Assembly (NCBI RefSeq): GCF_018987235.1
Contig: NZ_CP072197.1
Coordinates: 1,116,001 to 1,180,000 of the forward strand
Direction of reading: 5' to 3'
Origin: Lactobacillus crispatus
GTDB lineage: Bacteria; Bacillota; Bacilli; Lactobacillales; Lactobacillaceae
DNA length: 64,000 nucleotides
The notes under the pieces are model-generated. The model was not told the DNA's origin, made no database searches, and worked only from the letters and a program-made list of their open reading frames with translations. Shown piece by piece: positions 44,060 to 54,735 of the stretch. Every line of letters begins with the position of its first letter. Position 1 is the stretch's first letter. A program made the position numbers and the translations under genes.

Positions 44060-45286
44060 ATGGAATCACAAATTATTTTCGGTATTGATGTTAGCAGTAA
44101 ATCTTCCACAGTTTGTGTGGTTAATGACCGGATCAAACAAGGCGAATCTTTTAGAATCTCTAATGATTCCTTTGGCTATCAAAAACTTTATGAGCAACTG
44201 AACCAATATTTGATAACTCCTTTAGTTGTTTTCGAAGCTACTGGTGTTTATTCTCTAAGCCTGCAAGCTTTCTTAGAGGATTATCATATTAAGTATTTGA
44301 AGCTTAATCCGCTTAAAGCGAAAAAGCTAATGGACAATAATTTACGCCATAATAAAACTGATAAGGTAGATGCTTATCGCCTGGCTTTAATTCAATTTAA
44401 TGCCCCGCAAAAGCTGCGTGATCCACAGCCCAGAGAGTATCATGAACTTCAGAATGCCAGTCGCTATTATGAAGAACTTACTAGGAGTATAGTTACTACT
44501 AAAAATCAATTGCACCGCAACCTCCAATCCACTTTCCCACAAATTGAAGAAATACTGTCTCATCCATCTGGCAGAATTTATTGGGCGCTTGTTAGTCTTT
44601 TCCCACATGCTGGATATGTTCTAGAAAAGAATGAGACACAGGTAACTCAAATGCTTAATTCTATTTCTGGAATAGGACAACAAAGGGCACGGTACTTAAC
44701 CACAAGATTATACGCTTTTGCTAGAGAAGCTTATCCTTATGATTCCAAAGATAGTATTATCGTTAGAGCTATTCAAAGGAACATTTCTAATTTATTTTCA
44801 CTCCAGCAAGAACGCGACTATGTAATTAACTACATGGAAAAGCTGGCTAAAGCAGTAAACGCTCGTGCTTTATCCATCTATTTGAGTATCCCAGGGGTTG
44901 CTAGAATTACAGCAGTGAGATTAGTAGCAGAGCTCGGTGATCTAAGACGGTTTAGCACTTCAGCTCAAATTGATGCGTTTGTTGGCATTGATCCAGGAAG
45001 GTACCAATCTGGTGAAAAAGACAGTTCTCTTGGCATTACCAAGCATGGCAATCATATTGCCAGAAAAATACTTTATCGAGTTATTACTCAAATGGAGACG
45101 GTAAAGGCTACGCAGCCTTGCCATATAACTGATTATTATGACAAGAAAAAACGATCTTCAAATAGCCAAGGCTATAAGAAAATCGCCATTGCATCAGTCC
45201 ATAAACTGATACGCACAATGTTTGCTCTTATCAAACATGATCAATTATATGATTACAACATAGCCACCGAAAATAAAAGACTTTAG
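44060..45286 (+). CDS. IS110-family DEDD transposase
   Basis: A 408-residue transposase with an N-terminal RuvC-like DEDD domain (IFGIDVSSKSSTVCV, Asp near residue 10; VVFEATGVYSLS, Glu near 59; NKTDKVDAYRLA, Asp pair near 100-103) and a C-terminal transposase_20 domain (LSIPGVARITAVRLVAELGDLRRF..., FVGIDPGRYQSGE). The Ser that attacks DNA in this family lies in the C-terminal part. Ribosome-binding site GCGGAGG. Intact. Confidence 0.94.
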   Translation: MESQIIFGIDVSSKSSTVCVVNDRIKQGESFRISNDSFGYQKLYEQLNQYLITPLVVFEATGVYSLSLQAFLEDYHIKYLKLNPLKAKKLMDNNLRHNKTDKVDAYRLALIQFNAPQKLRDPQPREYHELQNASRYYEELTRSIVTTKNQLHRNLQSTFPQIEEILSHPSGRIYWALVSLFPHAGYVLEKNETQVTQMLNSISGIGQQRARYLTTRLYAFAREAYPYDSKDSIIVRAIQRNISNLFSLQQERDYVINYMEKLAKAVNARALSIYLSIPGVARITAVRLVAELGDLRRFSTSAQIDAFVGIDPGRYQSGEKDSSLGITKHGNHIARKILYRVITQMETVKATQPCHITDYYDKKKRSSNSQGYKKIAIASVHKLIRTMFALIKHDQLYDYNIATENKRL

Positions 45287-45470
45287 CTGAAATCAAATAA
45301 TCAACTTAAGTATAAGCAACCTATGGAAAAACTACAAGTATTCATAGGCTTATTTGTGGTACTTTCGCTTTTTCTTAAATTTAAACTCTTATTTGCTTTA
45401 ACCTTATTCGCATCATTAAAACAAGTAAATTTATTTTCTTAAATCATTGATAATACTTGACTTTGGGTAG

Positions 45471-45503
45471 AAAAAAAGCATTCAAACTTTGAATTGAATG
45501 CTT
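45471..45503 (-). terminator. Terminator after hslU
   Basis: AGCATTCAA (45478-45486) pairs with TTGAATGCT (45494-45502); a T run follows on the minus strand. It ends the topA-hslU operon. Confidence 0.85.
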
Positions 45504-45524
45504 CATTCGTGATTCTTTGATCAA

Positions 45525-46922
45525 TTAGAGAATAAATTTAGTTAAGTCTTTATTCATAATAATATCGCCTAACTTATCTTCAACATAGGCTTCAGTAACT
45601 GTGATTTCACCCATTTCCATATCAGGCCCTTCGTAAAGAACGTCTTCTAAGAGCTTTTCAAGAATAGTTGAAAGTCGACGAGCACCAATATTATCAGTGC
45701 CTTGGTTAACATTAAAGGCAATCTCCGCAATTTTATCAACGGCTTCTTGGGTGAAGACTAACTTAATGCCATCTGCCTTCATTAAAGCAATGTATTGCTT
45801 AAGCAATGAATTTTGTGGATCCTTCAAGATCTTGACAAAATCGTCCTTGGTTAAAGCGTTAAGCTCAACCCGAATTGGAAAACGTCCTTGAAGTTCTGGA
45901 ATCAAATCACTAGGCTTGCTTTCAGCAAAGGCACCTGCAGCAATAAACAAAATATGATCAGTTGAAACTGGGCCATATTTTGTATTTACAGTTGAGCCTT
46001 CAACGATTGGTAAAATATCTCTTTGAACACCTTCACGAGAAACTTCACCAGAATTACGTTTATTACCAGCAATAATTTTATCAATTTCATCAATAAAGAT
46101 AATTCCGTTATTCTGGCTTCTTTCAATAGCATGTTGATAGATAGCGTCATAGTCAACTAACTTACGTGATTCTTCTTGAATCAAAACTTCACGTGCTTCT
46201 TTTACTGATAAAGTACGCTTAACCTTTTTCTTAGGCATAAGATCACTAAGCATTGAACCCATATCCATCCCCATTTGACCCATCATGTCACTCATTGGGT
46301 TGGCCTTAGGAGCTTGTTCTACCTCTATGGTAACTTCGTGATCTTCAAGTAAGCCTTTAGCTAGCTTTTCAGCCACATCCATTCGTTTGTTTCTTACATC
46401 AGCAGAAACATCCTCTTCATGATCTTCTTCGCGATTATTTTCTCCCATCAACATAGACATCATATCTTGCATTTGCTGCATTTGATTTTCACGACGTTCA
46501 TGTTTCTCTGCTGGAGCTAACAAACGAACCAATTCTTTATTTGCTTCTTTAGTTGCTTGAGTCTTTACACGAGCAAATTGGTCCTTTTCTTCCATTCGTA
46601 CGGCTTCGGAAACCAAGTCACGGACCATTGATTCAACGTCACGTCCTACATAACCTACTTCAGTAAACTTCGTTGCCTCTACTTTAACAAAGGGAGCTTC
46701 TACAATATCAGCTAAACGACGAGCAATTTCAGTTTTACCTACACCAGTAGGACCAGCCATTAATAAATTCTTAGGCGTTACTTCACGTTGCATTTCTTTA
46801 GATAACTGCATTCTACGGTAACGGTTGTAAAGAGCTATCGCAACTGATTTTTTAGCTTCATCTTGGCCAATAATATATTCGTTTAAAATTTTAACTATTT
46901 CTTTTGGGGTCTTAATAGCCAT
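45525..46922 (-). CDS. hslU: HslU (ClpY) ATPase of the HslUV protease
   Basis: A 465-residue AAA+ unfoldase that feeds proteins to HslV. Walker A GPTGVGKT (about 60-67), Walker [12 protein letters not shown] (about 255-265), an inserted I domain rich in Met/Glu (about 130-230) and sensor-2 [10 protein letters not shown] near the C-terminus are present. I use the ATG at 46922, eight bases after GGAG, rather than the overlapping upstream GTG at 46931. Its ribosome-binding site overlaps the end of hslV; the two are co-translated parts of one complex. Confidence 0.95.
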   Translation of the reverse strand: MAIKTPKEIVKILNEYIIGQDEAKKSVAIALYNRYRRMQLSKEMQREVTPKNLLMAGPTGVGKTEIARRLADIVEAPFVKVEATKFTEVGYVGRDVESMVRDLVSEAVRMEEKDQFARVKTQATKEANKELVRLLAPAEKHERRENQMQQMQDMMSMLMGENNREEDHEEDVSADVRNKRMDVAEKLAKGLLEDHEVTIEVEQAPKANPMSDMMGQMGMDMGSMLSDLMPKKKVKRTLSVKEAREVLIQEESRKLVDYDAIYQHAIERSQNNGIIFIDEIDKIIAGNKRNSGEVSREGVQRDILPIVEGSTVNTKYGPVSTDHILFIAAGAFAESKPSDLIPELQGRFPIRVELNALTKDDFVKILKDPQNSLLKQYIALMKADGIKLVFTQEAVDKIAEIAFNVNQGTDNIGARRLSTILEKLLEDVLYEGPDMEMGEITVTEAYVEDKLGDIIMNKDLTKFIL

Positions 46923-46933
46923 TTCCTTCACTC

Positions 46934-47458
46934 CTAAATTTCATCAGTGACAATTTTATCATCAGTGAAAACATCAATTCCTGAAGCAATCTTTACAGCT
47001 TCATGTGCAATTTCATCGGCCTTCATATCTTTTGCGTGTCGAGTCATGGCAATCGCTGCGGCTTGAGCAAAATTACCACCTGAACCAATTGCAACTACGT
47101 TTTCATCAGGTTCAAGTACTTCACCATTACCTGAAATTAAAAGTAGGTCTTTGTCATCAAAAGCAATCAACATTGCATTTAATTTTTGTAAAGTTGGATC
47201 CTTACGCCATGCTTGAGCCATTTCCACGGCAGCACGACGAAGATCGCCTGAGTAGCTTTCGAGCTTGCCCTCAAGCATATCTTGAAGGCTGACTGCATCA
47301 GCTACACCACCGGCAAAACCAATTACTACACGATCATGGTAAATACGACGAATTTTACGCGCTGTTGCCTTGGCAATAACTTTTTCGCCTAAGGTTACTT
47401 GTCCATCACCGGCAATTGCTGTTTTTCCATTAAATCTTACTGAACAAATTGTTGTCAT
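46934..47458 (-). CDS. hslV: HslV (ClpQ) peptidase of the HslUV protease
   Basis: A 174-residue threonine-type peptidase. The start at 47458 gives [24 protein letters not shown], exposing the nucleophilic Thr after Met removal; GAGG lies six bases upstream. An in-frame TTG at 47470 would bury this Thr. [13 protein letters not shown] is the typical C-terminal segment. Forms a double hexamer capped by HslU. Confidence 0.95.
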   Translation of the reverse strand: MTTICSVRFNGKTAIAGDGQVTLGEKVIAKATARKIRRIYHDRVVIGFAGGVADAVSLQDMLEGKLESYSGDLRRAAVEMAQAWRKDPTLQKLNAMLIAFDDKDLLLISGNGEVLEPDENVVAIGSGGNFAQAAAIAMTRHAKDMKADEIAHEAVKIASGIDVFTDDKIVTDEI

Positions 47459-47466
47459 GTTAAACC

Positions 47467-48375
47467 TCAACTTTCTTTATTACGAGGAAAATATTTTTGA
47501 TAATCTGATTTTAAATGAGCCATTGTTACATGAGTATAGATTTGCGTTGCTGATAGACTACTGTGTCCTAATAACTCTTGGACACTTCGCAAATCTGCTC
47601 CATTATTAAGCATCGCGGTAGCAAAGCTATGTCGCAACTCATGTGGGTGTACTTTACCACTAATTCCTGCCTGATTAAAAGTTTTTTGCATTACAGTTTC
47701 AATTCCGCGGCTAGTAATGCCAGTTCCTTGATTATTTAAAAATACATGCTGTTCATCATCATTTTTAAGTAATAATGGACGTGCATTTTCTAAATAAGCA
47801 ATCAAAGATTTTTTTGTTTTATCATCAAAAGCAACATAGCGGTCTTTATTTCCTTTACCGTGAACCAAAATTGTCTGTAAGTCTAAATCAAGTTGATTCA
47901 AAGTAAGATTACTAACCTCACTTACCCGCATTCCTGTCGCATAAAACAGTTCAAACATTGCCAAATTTCTCATCGTCAAAGGCTTATTTCCTTTCAATGA
48001 ATCAAAAACCTGCTTTAATTCAGGCTGGTAAAAAAATTGCGGTAATTTTTTCTCACCACGGCGTAAAGTAATACCCTGAGTTGGATCGATTGCCACTAGT
48101 TTGCGGCGGGTTAAAAAACGGTAAAAAGAATGCAGGCTGGACATCTTGCGCAACTGACTACTACGGGCTAACTTGCGTTCTGCTAAATGTTGTAGATAAA
48201 CCTGGATATCACGTTCTCTTACTTTAGTCCAACCTGGGAATCCACCATTTTCATGCCAAAACCTTTCCGCTTCATGCAAATCTGTTTGATAAGCTAAAAC
48301 GGTTTTCGCACTATAATGACGCTCATTTTGTAAATATGATAAAAATTGATCTAACTCACTTTGCCTTTGGTTCAT
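47467..48375 (-). CDS. xerC: Tyrosine recombinase XerC
   Basis: A 302-residue site-specific recombinase that resolves chromosome dimers at dif with XerD. All catalytic residues are present: R150 (TGMRVSE), K174, H245 and R248 (HELRHSFA), H271 (LLGHSSL) and Y280 (QIYTH). The N-terminal domain (1-95) is the SAM-like DNA clamp. Its ATG overlaps the trmFO stop (TAATG), implying translational coupling. Confidence 0.94.
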   Translation of the reverse strand: MNQRQSELDQFLSYLQNERHYSAKTVLAYQTDLHEAERFWHENGGFPGWTKVRERDIQVYLQHLAERKLARSSQLRKMSSLHSFYRFLTRRKLVAIDPTQGITLRRGEKKLPQFFYQPELKQVFDSLKGNKPLTMRNLAMFELFYATGMRVSEVSNLTLNQLDLDLQTILVHGKGNKDRYVAFDDKTKKSLIAYLENARPLLLKNDDEQHVFLNNQGTGITSRGIETVMQKTFNQAGISGKVHPHELRHSFATAMLNNGADLRSVQELLGHSSLSATQIYTHVTMAHLKSDYQKYFPRNKES

Positions 48376-49691
48376 TAATCTAAAACTTCCGTCTTAAATT
48401 CATCTAAACTAGCAAGACCACGTTCACTGACCTTCTCATGGCGCTCACGCTTCTTGCGAATCTTCTTACCCTCTAGTGGAGGTAGCAAAGCAAAACTAGC
48501 ATTCATTGGTTGGAAATGTTTAGCACTCGTAGTAGTTATGTAGTTAGCCATTGAGCCTAACGCAGTATCTTTTGGGAAAGCCACAGTATCTTTCCCCATA
48601 GCTTCACGTGCTGCATTAATTCCTGCTACTAAGCCACTACCTGCACTTTCTACATAGCCTTCAACACCTGTCATCTGGCCTGCAAAAAATAATCCAGGCT
48701 GCTCTTTTGCCTCGTAAGAAGCTGTCAAAACTTCTGGTGAAGCCATATAAGTATTACGATGCATTTTACCATAACGAACGAAACGTGCATTTTCTAAGCC
48801 TGGGATCATTGAAAATACTCGTTTTTGTTCACCAAATTTCAAATGAGTTTGGAAACCAACAATATTATACATTGAAGCTGCAGCATTATCTTGGCGCAAC
48901 TGTACAACTGCATAAGGAGTTTTGCCTGTATGTGGATCTTCTAATCCTACTGGTTTAAGTGGACCAAAAAGCATTGTTTTAGCACCACGCGCTGCCATTA
49001 CTTCAATTGGCATACACCCCTCAAAAACATCGCTATTTTCAAAACCATGTAATTGCGCAGTTTCAGCGTTAATTAATTCCTGACTAAACTTTTCATATTG
49101 CTCTTTAGTCATAGGACAATTCAAATATGCAGCTTCACCACGATCATAACGCGACTTTTTATAAACAATGTTCATATCAATCGAGTCAGCGGCCACAATC
49201 GGAGCTGCTGCATCAAAGAAATTTAAACTATCAGTTCCAGAAAATTTTTGAATCTGTCCAGCTAAAGCATCACTAGTTAACGGACCAGTTGCAATAATTG
49301 TAATCCCATCTTTCGGAATTTCAGTAACTTCTTCTTCGTGAACAGTTACATTCTCTAACCCACGCAAAGTGTCAGTTACGTATTTACTAAAACTATCACG
49401 ATCAACGGCTAATGCTCCACCTGCAGGCACTTGAGTTTTGTCGGCAGCTTTCATGATCAATGAATCTAAATGGCGCATTTCTTCTTTTAAAAGACCTACA
49501 GCATTAGATAATTGATTTGATCTCATTGAATTGGTACAAACCAGTTCCGCAAATTCACCAGTTTCATGAGCTGGAGTCTCCTTTTTTGGTCGCATTTCAT
49601 AAAGGTCAACATGAATACCACGCTTAGCTAATTGCCAAGTTGCTTCACTACCAGCAAGACCTGCACCAATAACTGTTACATTTTTTGGCAT
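48375..49691 (-). CDS. trmFO: Methylenetetrahydrofolate-tRNA (uracil-54-C5)-methyltransferase TrmFO
   Basis: A 438-residue FAD enzyme of the GidA-like family that forms ribothymidine-54 in tRNA using methylenetetrahydrofolate. The FAD-binding start is [19 protein letters not shown], followed by [23 protein letters not shown], specific to TrmFO, and a C-terminal [24 protein letters not shown]. Formerly called Gid. Lies between topA and xerC, as in many Firmicutes. Confidence 0.95.
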   Translation of the reverse strand: MPKNVTVIGAGLAGSEATWQLAKRGIHVDLYEMRPKKETPAHETGEFAELVCTNSMRSNQLSNAVGLLKEEMRHLDSLIMKAADKTQVPAGGALAVDRDSFSKYVTDTLRGLENVTVHEEEVTEIPKDGITIIATGPLTSDALAGQIQKFSGTDSLNFFDAAAPIVAADSIDMNIVYKKSRYDRGEAAYLNCPMTKEQYEKFSQELINAETAQLHGFENSDVFEGCMPIEVMAARGAKTMLFGPLKPVGLEDPHTGKTPYAVVQLRQDNAAASMYNIVGFQTHLKFGEQKRVFSMIPGLENARFVRYGKMHRNTYMASPEVLTASYEAKEQPGLFFAGQMTGVEGYVESAGSGLVAGINAAREAMGKDTVAFPKDTALGSMANYITTTSAKHFQPMNASFALLPPLEGKKIRKKRERHEKVSERGLASLDEFKTEVLD

Positions 49692-49713
49692 TTACTCACC
49701 TATATTTTCTATG

Positions 49714-51825
49714 TTAATTGTTTTTTTCGTTTTCACTGTCTTCACGATAATCACCGTTAGGACAAAGAATCACTGGACCTTTTTTAGAATGCTTTTCTAC
49801 TAAAAAGTGGCCATCATTTGGACAATTTCTGCCAATTGGCTTGTCCCATGAGACAAAGTCGCATTCTGGATAACGAGAACAGCCGTAGAATTTACGATTT
49901 CTACGTGATTTCTTTTCGACAACCTGACCTTTGCCACATTTTGGACAAACTACACCGATTTCTTTAATGATTGGCTTAGTATTACGACAATCTGGGAAAC
50001 GAGAACAAGCATAGAACTTGCCATAGCGTCCCATCTTAATCACCATTGGTGCACCACAAATATCACAATTAAAGCCAGCTGGCTCATCCTTGATTTGTAC
50101 CTTTTCGATTTCACTATCAGCCTTATTTAATTCTTTCTTAAACGGTTGATAGTATTCGTCAACAACATGAACCCAATCCTTTTTACCATCTTCGACTTCA
50201 TCCAATTCATTTTCAAGTCGGGCGGTGTAATCAACATCAGTAATATCTGGGAAGAAGCTTTCAATTAAACCATCAACAATTTCACCTAATTCAGTTGGTA
50301 CAATTGAACGACCATCAAGTTTAACATAATAGCGGCGTTGAATTGTATCTATTGTAGGTGCATAAGTTGAAGGACGGCCCACGCCATTTTCTTCCAATGC
50401 GTGAACTAATGATGCTTCAGTATAGCGTGCTGGTGGTAACGTAAAGTGCTGTTTGTTATCGGACTTAGTCATCTTGACCTTGTCACCCTCTTCAAGATCA
50501 GGTAAGTCAACATTCTTTTCTTGTTGATTATCATAAACCTTGGTGAAACCAGCAAATTTCAATTTAGAACCAGTAGTTCTAAAAATCACACCATTTTGAA
50601 CAATATCTGCACGAACAGTATCATAAACAGCTGGGGGCATTTCACTGGCCAAAAAACGTGACCAAATCAATTTGTATAAACGATATTGTTCCGTAGTTAG
50701 GACACTCTTTAATGACTCCGGTGTGCGATATACAGATGTTGGGCGAATGGCCTCGTGAGCATCTTGTGCGTCCTCTTGATTCTTAAAATGGCGTTGACTC
50801 TTAGCTGCAAATTCTGCACCATAATTTTCATGCAAAAACTTAGAAGCCTCTTGTTGGGCAACTGGTGATGTTCTCTTAGAGTCAGTTCTCATATAAGTAA
50901 TCAAACCAACTGTTCCTTGCTTACCTAAAGAAATCCCTTCATATAATTGCTGAGCAATACTCATAGTTCTACGAGTACGATAACCTAAACGCTTATTGGC
51001 TTCTTGCTGCATTGTAGAAGTTGTAAATGGGGCTGCTGGCTGACGCCGACGTTGCCGAGCAACAACTTTATCTACTACAAAGTCCTTTTTCTTATCGATT
51101 TTAGCCAAAACATCCTTAACAGAATCGATATTAGGCAATTCTTTCTTTTTGCCATCAACACCATAAAAGGTAGATTTAAAAGTTTCTTTGCCCTTAGCAA
51201 ATTCCGCATCAATTGACCAATATTCTTTTGGCTTAAAGTTCTTGATCTCCTTTTCACGATCAATCACTAATTTTAAGGCAACTGATTGTACACGTCCTGC
51301 AGATAAACCTTTTTTAACTTTGGCCCAAAGAATTGGTGAAAGTGAATACCCTACAATTCGATCAAGTACACGTCTTGCCTGTTGGGCATCAACCGTATCC
51401 ATATCAATTGTCCGGGGATGCTTGAAGCTTTCTTTAACTGCATCCTTGGTAACTTCGTTAAAAGTTACTCTATTCTTGGCTTTTTCGTCAAGATTCAATG
51501 CGTGCGCTACGTGCCAAGCAATTGCTTCGCCTTCACGATCGGGGTCGGATGCTAAATAAACATCCTTGGCCTTCTTGGCTTCGCTTTTTAATTCTTTAAT
51601 GGTATCGCCTTTACCACGAATGGAAATATACTTAGGCTTATAGTCGTCTTCAAAGTCGATTCCCATTTGTGACTTAGGCAAATCACGAATATGCCCCTTG
51701 GAAGCAATAACGTGATAGTTTCTTCCTAAATATTTTTCAATAGTCTTAGCTTTTGCAGGTGATTCCACAATGACTAAGGTCTTTTTACGTTTTTTTGTTG
51801 TTTTACTTTTCGCTTTAGTAGGCAT
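49714..51825 (-). CDS. topA: DNA topoisomerase I
   Basis: A 703-residue type IA topoisomerase that relaxes negative supercoils. TOPRIM domain with E21 ([11 protein letters not shown]) and ASDPDREGE (about 92-100), active Tyr Y311 in [10 protein letters not shown], and three C-terminal zinc-ribbon modules (CDICGAP...CSRFPDC, CPKCGKG...CSRYPEC and a reduced CPNDG...CPNGD, where one Cys is replaced). Its own promoter (51870-51898) overlaps the end of dprA. Confidence 0.95.
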   Translation of the reverse strand: MPTKAKSKTTKKRKKTLVIVESPAKAKTIEKYLGRNYHVIASKGHIRDLPKSQMGIDFEDDYKPKYISIRGKGDTIKELKSEAKKAKDVYLASDPDREGEAIAWHVAHALNLDEKAKNRVTFNEVTKDAVKESFKHPRTIDMDTVDAQQARRVLDRIVGYSLSPILWAKVKKGLSAGRVQSVALKLVIDREKEIKNFKPKEYWSIDAEFAKGKETFKSTFYGVDGKKKELPNIDSVKDVLAKIDKKKDFVVDKVVARQRRRQPAAPFTTSTMQQEANKRLGYRTRRTMSIAQQLYEGISLGKQGTVGLITYMRTDSKRTSPVAQQEASKFLHENYGAEFAAKSQRHFKNQEDAQDAHEAIRPTSVYRTPESLKSVLTTEQYRLYKLIWSRFLASEMPPAVYDTVRADIVQNGVIFRTTGSKLKFAGFTKVYDNQQEKNVDLPDLEEGDKVKMTKSDNKQHFTLPPARYTEASLVHALEENGVGRPSTYAPTIDTIQRRYYVKLDGRSIVPTELGEIVDGLIESFFPDITDVDYTARLENELDEVEDGKKDWVHVVDEYYQPFKKELNKADSEIEKVQIKDEPAGFNCDICGAPMVIKMGRYGKFYACSRFPDCRNTKPIIKEIGVVCPKCGKGQVVEKKSRRNRKFYGCSRYPECDFVSWDKPIGRNCPNDGHFLVEKHSKKGPVILCPNGDYREDSENEKNN

Positions 51826-51869
51826 TAACTGCCTCCTTAATTCTTATTTTATTTTATGGGTACAGTCCA

Positions 51870-51898
51870 AAAATAACTAATACTTTCTGAATTGTCAA
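51870..51898 (-). promoter_or_regulatory. topA promoter overlapping the dprA stop codon
   Basis: Minus-strand TTGACA (51893-51898), spacer 17, TATTTT (51870-51875). The dprA stop TGA lies within the -35. This would keep topA and the downstream genes expressed in spite of the IS insertion at dprA. Confidence 0.8.
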
Positions 51899-52743
51899 AT
51901 CTTTATCTTGTTAAATTTAAAATCAACAATTGGCGTAGCTCCTGCTTCAATTAATTGATTGGGACCTGCAGACAATGCATTAGTAATTGGTCCAGGTACT
52001 GCATAAATATCGCGATTTTCTTGTAACGCTAAATTAGCAGTAATCAGTGAACCCGACTTTTCTTTAGCCTCAGTAACGATTACGCTTTGACTTAAGCCGG
52101 CCAAGATACGGTTGCGTTCAGGAAAACGATACGGACGCGGTGGTGTATCAGGCAAATATTCACTAATCAATAGTCCCTTTTGCACAATCTCTTCTTGTAA
52201 AGCAAAATTTTGCATTGGATATGAAAAATTTAAACCATTGCCAATAACCGCAATTGTTTTTCCTTGGTTGAAAAGTGCAGCCTTATGAGCTAAGGCATCA
52301 ACGCCTTTTGCTAAGCCACTTGCTACAACCTGACCAGATTGCACAATATTAGGTACCAAGCGATTAATAACATCTTGACTATACTTAGTCGGATAGCGTG
52401 AGCCAACAATTGTAATGATTTCTTTTTGCAGTAAAGAAATATTTCCTCGGGTAAACAATACCATAGGTGGTCGATAAATTTGACGTAGTTTTTCTGGATA
52501 TGCTTCATCGAAAAAACTGATTACGTCACACTGCTGTTCAATTTGTTGTACCATTCGATCCAACTGATCATCCTGAAAAGCGCGATAGCATGCATCCATT
52601 AGCTCCTCAGTTAATTCAATTTGTTCTAATTCTTCAAATTCAATTTCTGTTTCATCAGTTAACTGATTAGCAATTGTCAGCAATTTAACATAACCAATCC
52701 CTTTTTGCAATTTTAATTTTAGTAGAAATTCTGTTTTTTTCAT
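51895..52743 (-). CDS. dprA: DNA-processing protein DprA, separated from its ribosome-binding site by IS30
   Basis: A 282-residue DprA/Smf, which loads RecA on incoming single-stranded DNA. A short N-terminal helical domain precedes the Rossmann-like core (IVGSRYPTKYSQD..., SGLAKGVDALAHKAAL, IAVIGNGLNFSYP, LISEYLPDTPPRPYRFPERNRILAGLS). The frame is intact, but the native ATG (52741-52743) lies within the IS30 target duplication: IS30 copy C starts one base upstream. The original ribosome-binding site, GGAGGG, is now at 53923-53934 on the far side of the element. An in-frame ATG inside the IS (52794), with a weak AGGT upstream, would add 17 residues. Confidence 0.88.
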   Translation of the reverse strand: MKKTEFLLKLKLQKGIGYVKLLTIANQLTDETEIEFEELEQIELTEELMDACYRAFQDDQLDRMVQQIEQQCDVISFFDEAYPEKLRQIYRPPMVLFTRGNISLLQKEIITIVGSRYPTKYSQDVINRLVPNIVQSGQVVASGLAKGVDALAHKAALFNQGKTIAVIGNGLNFSYPMQNFALQEEIVQKGLLISEYLPDTPPRPYRFPERNRILAGLSQSVIVTEAKEKSGSLITANLALQENRDIYAVPGPITNALSAGPNQLIEAGATPIVDFKFNKIKI

Positions 52744-52744
52744 A

Positions 52745-53908
52745 CCCGGATTTAAAATTGAAGTGCAACACCAAGTGTTAAACAAAAAGGCCATGAAGAC
52801 CTAAACTTGAAGTGACGAAAAATCAAGAAAGGAAGATCTTCATGACCAATTCAAATTCTAGCATTTCTAAGCACTATCATCAATTAACCAGCGTACAACG
52901 TGGACAAATTCAAGCAATGCTGGATTCCGGCATAACTTCCCGTACTGTTATCGCTCAAGAAGTCGGCTGCCATAAGTCGACAATCAGTCGCGAAATCAAA
53001 CGCGGAAGCGTCCTGCAAAGAGACAGCAGCTATTTATTGTATGAGCACTATTACGCTGATACTGCACAGCTTTATTATGAGAAGCGTCGCAAAAACTGCT
53101 ATCAGCGCAATCCATTGAAGCATTATGCTGTCTTTTTGAGAATGCTCTCCAGACGCTTCAAAGCTAAATTTGATGCCACCAGCATCGATGAATTCGTTGG
53201 TGAATTCAAAAGGACTATGCCAGGCTACCCTTGTCCCAGCACACCAACTGTCTATCGCTATATTGATCAGGGCTTGCTGGACATAAGCAATATTGATCTG
53301 CCTATGAAGCTCAAAAGACGCAGGAACAAGCGTCATCACGGCCAGAGCGGTCATGCTTTGCACAAGAAGAATCTTGGCAATTCCATTGAACAGCGTCCTA
53401 AAGAGATTGAAGACAGAAAAACGCCGCTGCACTGGGAAGGAGATCTGGTTAAAGGCGTCAGACGCAAGAATCAGCCTGCTTTAATGACTTTGACCGAAAG
53501 AACCACACGCTTTGAAGTAGTTATCAAGATTCCTGACTATCGGGCAAGCACATGCCAAAGGCTGCTTCAAAATGAGATTGACAGACATCCTGCCTGGTTT
53601 AAATCGATCACGTTTGACAATGGCTCTGAGTTTGCGGATATGACCAAGATCAAAGGCTGCCAGATCTACTTCGCCCACCCATATTCTCCATGGGAAAGAG
53701 GCACCAATGAGAACTGCAATGGACTTCTGCGTCAATTCTTCCCTAAAGGCAAAAGCATGAAAGATAAGTCAGCTGCTTATGTTCAACAGGCAACTGATGC
53801 CATTAACCGCAAACATCGTCGAATCCTTCAATATCACACAGCAGAAGAACTCTTCAAGCAATATATTTCCTCATAGCCTAACTGTTGCACTTAATTTGAC
53901 AATTCAGG
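52745..53908 (+). mobile_element. IS30-family insertion sequence, copy C
   Basis: 1164 bp, orientation opposite to the genes around it; 13-bp flanks TGTTTTTTTCATA at 52732-52744 and 53909-53921. It splits the rnhB-dprA junction exactly at the dprA start codon. Confidence 0.95.
52842..53876 (+). CDS. IS30-family transposase (copy C)
   Basis: Identical at protein level to copies A and B, with intact helix-turn-helix and DDE residues. Confidence 0.96.
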   Translation: MTNSNSSISKHYHQLTSVQRGQIQAMLDSGITSRTVIAQEVGCHKSTISREIKRGSVLQRDSSYLLYEHYYADTAQLYYEKRRKNCYQRNPLKHYAVFLRMLSRRFKAKFDATSIDEFVGEFKRTMPGYPCPSTPTVYRYIDQGLLDISNIDLPMKLKRRRNKRHHGQSGHALHKKNLGNSIEQRPKEIEDRKTPLHWEGDLVKGVRRKNQPALMTLTERTTRFEVVIKIPDYRASTCQRLLQNEIDRHPAWFKSITFDNGSEFADMTKIKGCQIYFAHPYSPWERGTNENCNGLLRQFFPKGKSMKDKSAAYVQQATDAINRKHRRILQYHTAEELFKQYISS

Positions 53909-53982
53909 TGTTTTTTTCATAAAAAAAGCCCTCCACTATTTATTACGCAAAAAGAGACCATTATTTTTTTATAAATTGAAAT

Positions 53983-54735
53983 TTATTCAAAAAAATCACT
54001 GACTGGAGCAAATGTTTTGCGGTGAATTGGCGTAGGGCCATACTTTTTCAAGGCTTCAATGTGCTCCTTGGTGCCGTATCCTGCATTATGATGAAAGCAA
54101 TATTGAGGGTATATTCTATCATAATCATCCATCAATTGATCTCGAAAGACCTTGGCCACAATTGAAGCTGCCGCAATTGAATTCGACTTAGCATCTCCCT
54201 TAATCAATTTAACTTGGGGTAGATTTACTGGCACATTCATTGCATCTACCAAAAGTGCATTCGGCTTAACATCAAGTGCTCGTACTGCTTGAGCCATCGC
54301 TTGACGGTCAGCTTCATAAATATTAATTTGATCGATTACCTCTGCACTTTTTACTCCAACACCAACACTAACTGCTTCCGCTAAAATTTTAGGATATAAC
54401 TTAAATCGTTTCTCTGGGCTCAATTTCTTCGAGTCGTTTACATCTAATAAATCAAAATCTTGATCAATTATCACAGCAGCAGTTACTACCGGTCCAGCTA
54501 AAGGGCCACGTCCTACCTCATCAACACCCGCTACTAATTGTCCCTTTTCCCAGAACTTTTTTTCATAAGAAAAGCGACGCAAAAACTCTTCTTTTTTTGC
54601 TAGTAATTTTGCTTGACGCTTACGATAACTAACTAACAATTTTTGTACGCCGGCCCGCGGATCTGCCTCAAGTTCGTTAATTTGGGCTTCAGAGACCTCA
54701 GATTTCAACAGTTCTTTTATTTCTTTAATTGTCAT
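53983..54735 (-). CDS. rnhB: Ribonuclease HII
   Basis: A 250-residue RNase HII that cuts RNA in RNA-DNA hybrids and removes single ribonucleotides. The catalytic region begins [21 protein letters not shown] (about 67-87, DEVGRG metal site), with further Asp in NDSKKLSP and LLVDAMN. It has the N-terminal extension usual in Firmicutes (1-60). The ATG overlaps the rbgA stop by 4 bases. Downstream, IS30 copy C separates it from dprA. Confidence 0.95.
   Translation of the reverse strand: MTIKEIKELLKSEVSEAQINELEADPRAGVQKLLVSYRKRQAKLLAKKEEFLRRFSYEKKFWEKGQLVAGVDEVGRGPLAGPVVTAAVIIDQDFDLLDVNDSKKLSPEKRFKLYPKILAEAVSVGVGVKSAEVIDQINIYEADRQAMAQAVRALDVKPNALLVDAMNVPVNLPQVKLIKGDAKSNSIAAASIVAKVFRDQLMDDYDRIYPQYCFHHNAGYGTKEHIEALKKYGPTPIHRKTFAPVSDFFE

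Larger units (their letters stand above)
43870..45360 (+). mobile_element. IS110-family insertion sequence (ends not defined)
   Basis: Contains the IS110-type transposase and the non-coding 5' region. IS110 elements lack clear terminal repeats, and there is only one copy in the window, so exact ends cannot be fixed; the limits given are approximate. A hairpin (ATAAG...CCTATG with CATAGGCTTAT, about 45311-45353) lies beyond the ORF. It sits between the LacX-like gene and hslU. Confidence 0.7.

Noticed and set aside
44060..45286. Reading the IS110-type gene as a stand-alone defence or RNA-guided system.
   Set aside because: The DEDD and transposase_20 domains and the 5' non-coding region are those of an ordinary IS110-family element.
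51886..51901. CTGAATTGTCAAAT near the dprA end matches the IS30 right terminus, suggesting an IS remnant.
   Set aside because: The match is fully explained by a TTGACA -35 for topA; flanking sequence shows no further IS30 similarity and both neighbouring genes are intact here.
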